A stretch of DNA of 36,227 nt from Candidatus Vogelbacteria bacterium (GTDB lineage: Bacteria > Patescibacteriota > Minisyncoccia > Phycocordibacterales > UBA12445): positions 1-36,227 of the forward strand of contig JACRKD010000012.1 in assembly GCA_016215345.1 (NCBI GenBank), in the 5' to 3' direction. This document shows, piece after piece, positions 23,397-29,383 of the stretch; within the stretch, counting starts at the first letter, position 1, and each line of letters opens with the position of its first letter. Below the pieces are notes generated by a model. It made no database searches. It saw only the letters and a list, made by a program, of their open reading frames with translations, and was not told the origin of the DNA. The translations under genes were made by a program, and so were the position numbers.

Positions 23397-23424
23397 AAAA
23401 GAAAAGCCTACCTTAGGGGTAGGC
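23397..23424 (-). terminator. rho-independent terminator of the 23.5-24.1 kb gene
   Basis: On the minus strand GCCTACC and GGTAGGC form a 7-bp stem with a 5-nt loop, followed by TTTTCTTTT. It is beyond the stop at 23553 and insulates the next minus-strand module. Confidence 0.65.
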
Positions 23425-23552
23425 ATGGGACTATCGCACGGGGTTCAAGATGGTGGACAATAGGAACCAAGGGGAGATGAGGAAAAGCAACCATTCTGCA
23501 ACTGCGGCCAAACACTTCCCATGGTAACGCCAGCCGACTTCTTGAGAAAGAG

Positions 23553-24091
23553 CTAGACTCTAAAGGACGAAAGCGCTCCGGAACCGAAGTAGAGACCCGC
23601 GAAAGCGTTAAGCCCAATCCCGGCCAGATTGTAGAACCCCGTAGATACGCCAACCAAGAGAGACGTCGCGGCGAGCCCCCAAGATAGACCGCCTGTATTC
23701 GCCTTCCAGAATCAGAATGGCCGTAACGAGAGGACAAATGACCGCGAAGGCCGTAACCAAATGTTCGAGCGACAGATACATGGCTCCTCTGATTGAAATT
23801 ATCCGTGGCTGTTTTAACGTTCTTAGCGACAATATAGCACTTAAATCGCACCTTATTGCGCAAAGCCACTCTAGCCATCAAATTTGACCAGGCAACGTAG
23901 TTCCCCTTGCCGGTATCCTCAAGAGTCTTCAGATCAGGTTGGCCGCGTTTGTAGCTCTCTCCGCCGGACAATCGTGAGATCTTAAGCGACCTGACTCGAA
24001 ACTCCCTAACCCAAAGGGGTGTATAAGCAAACACGCTAACGGCGGAAAAAACCGCCGCCATCAAAAGAGTTATAATCTTCTTCGCAACCAC
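23553..24091 (-). pseudogene. three-helix membrane protein of unknown family, two frameshifts
   Basis: Start at GTG 24091, with AAGGGG about 8 nt before it. The first frame gives a signal-like helix (KKIITLLMAAVFSAVSVFA) and a charged region ending TATDNFNQR. The ORF track then continues in a Ser/Arg-rich nonsense frame. Shifting one base near 23779-23790 gives AMYLSLEHLVTAFAVICPLV, and a second shift near 23700-23715 gives FWKANTGGLSWGLAATSLLVG ... GSGALSSFRV and a stop at 23553, followed by a terminator. Both shifts are one extra base. I recognise no family. Either a decayed gene or two sequence errors. Confidence 0.5.
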
Positions 24092-24241
24092 CGTGCTCAC
24101 CCCTTTCTCGAGGTTTGTAGAAATTAAAAGGTATCAATCACAGCCAGTGTAAAAGACCGCCTGTCTAGCTGAATCCTAACAACAAAGGAACATTTGAGCG
24201 GAAAAAGGACCTCGCCGCGACAAGATCTTTTTTTAAATTAA

Positions 24242-24610
24242 CTATTTATTCTCTGTGGAGTCTTTTAGAAAATAATACAGGGCAAGTGGAGCCGCCCAAT
24301 TCGCAAACCTTTCTATGAAATCTAACCAACCGATACCGACTAATGGGCGAACGAGTGCGGTCCAGAATCCCCAGAAAGCTGCCCAAAGAAGGACTGGCCG
24401 AAGAGGTTTTATCAAGACGATAAGAGCCACCAAGATATCAGATAAGCCAACCAGTAGTAGATTAGCGGCTAGACCAGCGTCAGCGCCGGTCAATTCACTG
24501 ATCCATCTTATCCAATCTGCCTTTCCATACACCGCGAGCATACCATGCCCGAGAAACTCCCCCGCGACCCCAACTCTTAAAATCCATTCAATTTTTTTAC
24601 TATTTGTCAT
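24242..24610 (-). CDS. small membrane protein, DoxX-like
   Basis: 122 residues with four membrane helices: ILRVGVAGEFLGHGMLAVYG, LLLVGLSDILVALIVLI, LLWAAFWGFWTALVRPL and FANWAAPLALYYFL. The early R-x-G-x-A-G-E-F-x-G-H-G and the overall size resemble the DoxX-like family, whose members are poorly characterised. It appears to be a single gene. The 140 nt downstream hold nothing I recognise, and no clear -10 is seen upstream. Confidence 0.6.
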   Translation of the reverse strand: MTNSKKIEWILRVGVAGEFLGHGMLAVYGKADWIRWISELTGADAGLAANLLLVGLSDILVALIVLIKPLRPVLLWAAFWGFWTALVRPLVGIGWLDFIERFANWAAPLALYYFLKDSTENK

Positions 24611-24624
24611 AGTTATAAAAAATT

Positions 24625-24639
24625 AACTAATAATTAGTT
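24625..24639. repeat. palindrome before the DoxX-like gene
   Basis: AACTAATAATTAGTT is a 7+1+7 palindrome 14 nt before the ATG of the DoxX-like gene. A possible operator; AT-rich enough to be chance. Confidence 0.3.
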
Positions 24640-24694
24640 TGGCGTACGGCCAAGAAACACGCTTGGTTTCCATGTATTTATTATAACGCAAAAA

Positions 24695-24949
24695 CTAATA
24701 AAGATCATCATGGGTTCCGATTCTTAACAATACGCAGAAGTCGGGATATATAGTGTATATAGCCCGATAATCACCTGTTACATTTATACTGCGACAATTT
24801 TTATATTAACCATTAAGCGAATGATTATTTAATATAGAGTTTAAATAATCAATTATAAACATCTCTTGTCTTTCATAAAACTTCTGTTTAATTTTTGCTG
24901 TTAACTTTTTAAAGTCATTTAGAAAACTACGGTAGTAACTAATCTTCAT
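24695..24949 (-). pseudogene. RelE/YafQ-type toxin with an in-frame stop (absent from ORF track)
   Basis: Reading from the ATG at 24949, 5 nt after the antitoxin stop, gives MKISYYRSFLNDFKKL ... NNHSLNG, then TAA at codon 48, then in the same frame YKNCRSINVTGDYRAIYTIY ... LLRIGTHDDLY and a TAG at 24695. The C-terminal part (RSI-x-V-x-GDYR-x-IY ... IGTHxxLY) is the conserved toxin core, so this is one 84-codon toxin gene with a single nonsense codon. Without the core the toxin should be inactive, leaving the antitoxin alone. The stop is in codon 48; a one-base change from GAA, AAA or CAA would make it. Confidence 0.72.
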
Positions 24950-24954
24950 AAAAG

Positions 24955-25275
24955 TTAGAGAGATTTCAGATAAGCAGTGGCGTCTTTTATCGTACCAAAA
25001 GAACTAGAAAGATTCTTGCCCTCTTTTATATCTCTAAGGGCTTGGTCTATTATTTTTCGTGTTTTAGAATTTGGCGTAGGATGGTCTGCAAAGACAACCC
25101 GTCTTTCGTTAACAAGCTCACGCAAGTAATGATTAATGATGGTCCCTAGCGGTAATCCCAAATCGCTCGCCACCTCTTGGGTCGCTTTTTTGAGCTCACT
25201 ATCTGCTTTGTCTGCCCTTGGGGCGAGCTTTGTACCCCGGATAGACCTTTGACACCTCTTGCGACCATAACCCAC
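24955..25275 (-). CDS. RelB/DinJ-like antitoxin
   Basis: The recognisable region is a ribbon-helix-helix N-terminus (TKLAPRADKADSELKKATQEVASDLGLP) followed by LGTIINHYLRELVNERRVVF and a toxin-binding tail (ALRDIKEGKNLSSSFGTI). The start is uncertain: the track's GTG (25275) gives 106 residues with a basic, unusual leader, whereas such antitoxins usually have about 85-95. A frame change in the first 25 codons is possible. It lies directly before the broken toxin. Confidence 0.65.
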   Translation of the reverse strand: MGYGRKRCQRSIRGTKLAPRADKADSELKKATQEVASDLGLPLGTIINHYLRELVNERRVVFADHPTPNSKTRKIIDQALRDIKEGKNLSSSFGTIKDATAYLKSL

Positions 25276-25306
25276 TGGATTGACGAATTTTGCGAACCTA
25301 GAACGA

Positions 25307-25335
25307 TTTGCTTAACTTCGGAAAAGTTAAGCAAA
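25307..25335. repeat. 12-bp perfect inverted repeat at the helicase 3' end
   Basis: TTTGCTTAACTT and AAGTTAAGCAAA flank a 5-nt loop. It spans the last two codons of the helicase gene and its stop. A TTTTATT run follows on the plus strand only, so it would not act as a minus-strand terminator by the standard rule. Alternatives are a remnant of a mobile-element end or a protein-binding site. Confidence 0.6.
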
Positions 25336-27480
25336 TTTTATTAAAGCTTTAAGTTTTTTATAATACCGTTCGCGTTGCTTGAACTGTTTCTCCAAAAATG
25401 GAACCTGTGTATCTCGATAATCAACGATTGTTTTTTGCTCACCAATATCTCGAAGTCGTCCCGTGTATTGGACGAGCTTGCCTTCAAACGAAAAAGGGAA
25501 TGCTAATATGAGGCAAGAAATTCCTCGAATATCTATACCTTCGCCCAAAAATTGACCAGTGGAGAGAATAACTCCATAATGCCCGGATTCAATCTGCTTA
25601 AGTTTTGATTTCCTTGATCTGGCCGAATCATCACCAGAAATTACGATTGTTTCGCATTTACCCTTAAGATACATAGCTAGAATTTCAAGATGCTCTTTTC
25701 TCTCGCTTAACACGAGCAGTCTTTTGCCAGCACTAATCTTGTTTAAAATATCCTCAACGATCATCTGATTTCTGGTAGTATCAAAACATACAATCTTGGC
25801 CAAAAGCTGAAAATGGTCGGTAGTAAATTTAAATGGGACGACTAAAGTTGTCGTGCGGATTAAAACTTCTGGTGGTTGATGCGGAAGAATAGAAACAGGT
25901 TCAATGTCCGAAGCTTCCATACGAGCAATAATATCTCCGATATATACATAGATTAGTTTTTCGTCATTATGCTTTCGTTTGGGAGTGGCCGTTAGCCCAT
26001 AGATATATTTTGGGTTCAGTTGTGCAATAACTTCACGAAAAGTAGCAGCTGGGATGTGATGACATTCGTCGACAATAATCGTGCCGAATTTATCCTTTAA
26101 CTCCGAAAGGTCACCTTTGTGAGCCAAGCTTTGTAATAAACCAACAGTGATTTGTTTACCTAATTTTTTCTTTGTCCCGGAATACTGGCCGATATGTGCT
26201 TTCGCAATACCTAAAAATGTTTGAAGCCTTTCAATCCACTGATCCAGCAATTGTTTGCGATGGACAAGAATAAGAGTTGATAATTGTCTGCGAGACACAA
26301 GCTCTAATCCGATTATTGTTTTACCACTTCCGGATGGTGCAACAATAACGCCTTGATCACATCCCATTGCTATTTGAACAATTGGAACTTGCGCTGGTGT
26401 CAGCTTTATCTCACTTTGATAGGAAGTTTGTTCAAAATTAGGAATGTCGAATCGTGTTGTATAGGCGATCTTATTTTCTTTAAGAAATTTAATCAGAATT
26501 TGCAAAAATCCTCGAGGTAAAGAAATAAAATCCGCGGTTTCGTCAATTAGTTTAAAATACTTCTGAACCTTATAAATTGATTTCCCTAATCTTCGTTTGG
26601 TGAGATATTCGGTATTAAGAAAATTGAGTTCTTCTTTAAGAAAATTAATGAGTCCAGGGGAAAGCTCAGACCGTTTCAAATCAATCTGATTGCTTACCAA
26701 AATTCCCAATCCACCACTAATTGGCATATTTACCATCGCTTTTCCTGCATCTACAAATAACGACTGGCGTATTGAATCTAACTCAGTAATAGTATGCCGT
26801 TTTACAGTGGCTAGAAATTGCCATTGATCAGGAAATGGTTTACTAGTTTCTAAATCGATAAACATTGCATTGCCAGTTGTTACTGATCCACCTTGAAGTG
26901 GTAAGGCAATAAGGTTGCCAAAGCCGGCTCCAGTCAATGTGTCTTGGTTAGGAAATAGTCGATCAAAACTGACTTCTTTTTCAAATTCAGATACATGAAA
27001 AGCTCTGCGTATGAGTTCAAGCGCGATTTGTCGGCTTTTATAACAAGGATAGTTTTCAGAAAAGAAAATCCAAACATGGCCACCGTTACCAGAACGAGAA
27101 CGTTCGAGATACGCAGAAAGTTTAACTTCTTCACAAACCTGCAAAAACGATTTACTATCCCTCAACCAATTCTCACCGTCAAAATCAGCTGCAATAAAAT
27201 ATGAAGTATTGTCAGATAGAATTGGACATATACCAACAACGTGCTGACCAATAAGATGTTTTTTAACAACTTCTTTGGTTAGAGGTAGGAGTTTCTTATT
27301 TTCAAAATCTTTCATTGACCCACCACGTCGCTTATGCGCCATGAATTCATCCCAATTAAAATCATAGGCTGGGCTGTATCCAGATCGTCCTTCCTTTTCC
27401 CAGCGACGTGCGTAAACATCTGTTCTTTCTCGGAACAGCGACATAAATAACTCAAGCTGTTGTTCACTGATAGAAATCAT
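25327..27480 (-). CDS. AEP (TOTE-type) primase fused to SF2 helicase
   Basis: 717 residues. The first ~250 form an archaeo-eukaryotic primase domain of the type known from TOTE conflict systems: AADFDG (DxD, near 98), SGNGGHVWIFF (sGnGgH, near 133) and FGNLIALPLQGG. The rest is a superfamily 2 helicase: Walker A APSGSGKT (near 382), DECHH (near 470), GLTATPKRK (near 498), and motif VI QYTGRLRD (near 670). No nuclease is seen in the same gene. The combination suggests a DNA-repair or anti-mobile-element role. It lies 27 nt downstream of the HTH-Fic gene, probably in one operon under its operator. Confidence 0.86.
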   Translation of the reverse strand: MISISEQQLELFMSLFRERTDVYARRWEKEGRSGYSPAYDFNWDEFMAHKRRGGSMKDFENKKLLPLTKEVVKKHLIGQHVVGICPILSDNTSYFIAADFDGENWLRDSKSFLQVCEEVKLSAYLERSRSGNGGHVWIFFSENYPCYKSRQIALELIRRAFHVSEFEKEVSFDRLFPNQDTLTGAGFGNLIALPLQGGSVTTGNAMFIDLETSKPFPDQWQFLATVKRHTITELDSIRQSLFVDAGKAMVNMPISGGLGILVSNQIDLKRSELSPGLINFLKEELNFLNTEYLTKRRLGKSIYKVQKYFKLIDETADFISLPRGFLQILIKFLKENKIAYTTRFDIPNFEQTSYQSEIKLTPAQVPIVQIAMGCDQGVIVAPSGSGKTIIGLELVSRRQLSTLILVHRKQLLDQWIERLQTFLGIAKAHIGQYSGTKKKLGKQITVGLLQSLAHKGDLSELKDKFGTIIVDECHHIPAATFREVIAQLNPKYIYGLTATPKRKHNDEKLIYVYIGDIIARMEASDIEPVSILPHQPPEVLIRTTTLVVPFKFTTDHFQLLAKIVCFDTTRNQMIVEDILNKISAGKRLLVLSERKEHLEILAMYLKGKCETIVISGDDSARSRKSKLKQIESGHYGVILSTGQFLGEGIDIRGISCLILAFPFSFEGKLVQYTGRLRDIGEQKTIVDYRDTQVPFLEKQFKQRERYYKKLKALIKFA

Positions 27481-27507
27481 ACATTTTAAGTGTGAGGCAA
27501 TCGGCTA

Positions 27508-28440
27508 TTATCTTACATCCGTGCGGTCTAAAATTTTGAAACCATCCATAATGGCTTCACAAAGAAAATCCTCCAATTGGCTCTGGTCTTCTTTTGTTTG
27601 AGCTTTATAGAGATACGTGTAATAAAGCTTTTTCTGTTCCTGGCGAATTATCGCAGGAGCGAAATTTGCGCCAAGTAGCATTGCATTCATAAGTAAACGA
27701 CCAACACGGCCGTTTCCATCTCCGAATGGGTGAATCTGTTCAAACTTACTATGCACGCCAGCCGATAAAGAGATAATGTCTTGGGTTTTTTCAGTAATAC
27801 GAGCCATAACCTCTGAGATAAGTTTTGGAACACTCATATAATTTGCTGTTGGCAAATTAACACCGGTAATTCTGACGGCGTGATTACGATAAACACCAGC
27901 ATCCGGACGAACGCCATTCATGAGAATGCTGTGGAGTTTAAGCACAAGAGCTTCGTCAACTTTTTCTTTCTTAGCAATATTATCAAATAAATAATTCAAG
28001 GCCGTCTGGTGATTTTTTGCCTCTAGTTGTTCAGTCAAGCTTTTATTTGGCAAAGCTGCGTTGTCAAAAAGAATAGCCGCAGTATCGGGTTCGGTTAGAG
28101 CACTGCCCTCAATGCTGTTGCTGTGATAAGTAAGTTTCAAAATAAACTGATCACGAATATCTGGACTAGCCAAAATTTCATTTATAACACTTTTATGTTC
28201 TCCTGATTTTTGCCCCAGAGCTTGTTTTTTGGCCGTCAATTGATCAGAGGAAATTGTTTTCTGTCCGGTTACTTCCAAAAAAAGGTTGTCAATTAAAGCC
28301 TGCATTTTGGGTCGTGGATTGGATTTGCCGGTCCACCAACTGTTGAAAGCGGCAAAAGAAACGCCAAACCTTAAAGCCAGCTTGGTCTGGGTTAGCCCCA
28401 ACATTTTTTGAATTATCTCCAATTTTTGACGGGTATTCAT
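27508..28440 (-). CDS. HTH (XRE-type) plus Fic-domain protein
   Basis: 310 residues from the ATG at 28440 (MNTRQKLEI); the track's TTG is upstream. The N-terminal helix-turn-helix (LGLTQTKLALRFGVSFAAFNSWWTGKSNPRP) is a XRE-like DNA-binding domain. The C-terminal Fic domain has the full catalytic loop HPFGDGNGRVGR (near 236-247). SNSIEG (near 108) is the class II inhibitory motif (S/T-x-x-x-E-G/N) whose Glu blocks the active site, so the enzyme should be self-inhibited. It probably AMPylates a target and represses its own operon, including the primase-helicase. Confidence 0.9.
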   Translation of the reverse strand: MNTRQKLEIIQKMLGLTQTKLALRFGVSFAAFNSWWTGKSNPRPKMQALIDNLFLEVTGQKTISSDQLTAKKQALGQKSGEHKSVINEILASPDIRDQFILKLTYHSNSIEGSALTEPDTAAILFDNAALPNKSLTEQLEAKNHQTALNYLFDNIAKKEKVDEALVLKLHSILMNGVRPDAGVYRNHAVRITGVNLPTANYMSVPKLISEVMARITEKTQDIISLSAGVHSKFEQIHPFGDGNGRVGRLLMNAMLLGANFAPAIIRQEQKKLYYTYLYKAQTKEDQSQLEDFLCEAIMDGFKILDRTDVR

Positions 28441-28455
28441 AATAAGCAAATTTAA

Positions 28456-28480
28456 TTTGTAATATATACTATATTACAAA
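28456..28480. promoter_or_regulatory. 11-bp inverted repeat upstream of HTH-Fic
   Basis: TTTGTAATATA and TATATTACAAA flank TAC, a perfect long-arm inverted repeat 15 nt before the ATG. Very likely the binding site of the HTH domain of the encoded protein. AT-rich -10 candidates lie inside it, so binding would block transcription. Confidence 0.6.
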
Positions 28481-28523
28481 ACTTTATAAAGTTATGCAAA
28501 ATTACAGAACTTTATAAAGTTAT
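28473..28523. repeat. two 23-bp direct repeats, each with a 14-bp palindrome
   Basis: Two copies, 28473-28495 and 28501-28523, offset by 28 bp and differing at one base. Each contains the palindrome AACTTTATAAAGTT (28480-28493 and 28508-28521). Together with the 11-bp inverted repeat they make a multi-site operator for the HTH-Fic/helicase operon. Confidence 0.65.
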
Positions 28524-28649
28524 AGATATAAAAAATCAGTAGCACAAAAATAGGCAACAAAAAACTGTGCTGGATATTATCCACACAGTAATATAATCAG
28601 AGTTAGAATTGTACTTTTTCTTACACACAACAAGCCCCTTCTTATAACT

Positions 28650-28724
28650 TGGGGTGCCCAGAGAGGATCGAACTCTCGTGGCCGCCTCCACAGGGCGGAG
28701 CTTTACCTCTAAGCTATGGGCACC
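28650..28724 (-). tRNA. tRNA-His (GTG)
   Basis: Cloverleaf read on the minus strand: acceptor GTGCCCA/TGGGCAC, D-arm GCTT/AAGC, anticodon stem CCGCC/GGCGG with loop CTGTGGA (anticodon GTG), T-arm GAGAG TTCGATC CTCTC. The extra 5' G (G-1) faces C73, the identity mark of bacterial tRNA-His, and CCA is encoded (28650-28652). Confidence 0.94.
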
Positions 28725-28754
28725 ATTACTTTTATACTAAATATAAAATACTCA

Positions 28755-29313
28755 CTATTTATAATTCGGCGACTCTTCAGTTATACCAGATTTTGCGTTT
28801 GAAAGTCTAGCTAGAGCATAGAGGAGACTCGAGAGACGATTCATAAAAGAGAGAGCCTCGGCTGAAATCTTGGATGGACCCTCATCGGACACCGCGATCA
28901 CTCGCCTTTCGGCCCTACGAGCCAAGGTTCTGCCAAAATCAAACGTCGCAGATATCTCATCTCCACCGGCTATAAAAAAAGTTTTAATTGGCGGTAAGAC
29001 TTTTTCAATATTATCAATAATCCCTTCCATTATTGTGATCTTAGATCCATCCATCACCTTACTAGCACCCGCAACCTGTGCCTGAATTATAAAAAGGTTC
29101 TCTTGTATCCAATGAGTTAATTCTCCAAAAGTTTTAAACTGCGATCCAACACCTAAATCAAGCTTCGCCGACTTCACCTTACAAATTCCCAAAAAAGAAT
29201 CGAGCTCATCTAGAGTGCCCAAAGCCTCTGCCACGGCCGAACTTTTTGAAATCCTCTGGTCACAACCGAAGGTCTGTGTCGTCCCCCCCGTCCCCTTTCC
29301 TTGTATATAACAT
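28755..29313 (-). pseudogene. PduO-type cob(I)alamin adenosyltransferase, frameshifted at G7
   Basis: The ORF track shows only MAEALGTLDELDSFLG onwards. Reading upstream in the same frame gives GGTTQTFGCDQRISKSSAVA, the conserved ATP-binding start of PduO-type transferases, and the ATG at 29313 gives MLYTRKGDGG, the rest of that motif (family: YTxxGDxGxT). The two join exactly if the run of seven G (plus-strand C7, 29283-29289) is six. C-terminal marks FFIAGGDEISATFDFGRTLARRAERRV are intact. The enzyme makes adenosylcobalamin. It has a clear leaderless-type promoter; one base is the only damage. Confidence 0.8.
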
Positions 29314-29320
29314 GCAAAAT

Positions 29321-29349
29321 ACTATATCACGCTTTAACTATTTTGTAAA
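29321..29349 (-). promoter_or_regulatory. leaderless-type promoter of the adenosyltransferase gene
   Basis: TTTACA, 17 nt, extended -10 TGATATAGT with core TATAGT, then 7 nt to the ATG at 29313. This supports the upstream start, in front of the frameshift. Confidence 0.48.
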
Positions 29350-29383
29350 ATCTAACTAAAATTGACGCCCAAGAACATTTAAA

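Noticed and set aside
23408-23800. C-terminal part of the 230-aa ORF
   Set aside because: Arg/Ser-rich out-of-frame translation; the neighbouring frames give membrane helices and a stop with a proper terminator.
25146-25334. 62-aa ORF between helicase and antitoxin
   Set aside because: Overlaps the antitoxin out of frame, no recognisable fold or start signal.
28473-28523. Direct repeats as a CRISPR array
   Set aside because: Only two units with a 5-nt gap and no cas genes; they are better explained as an operator.
28577-28585. Perfect DnaA-box-like TTATCCACA upstream of tRNA-His
   Set aside because: A single box without a cluster, DnaA gene or unwinding element does not make an origin.
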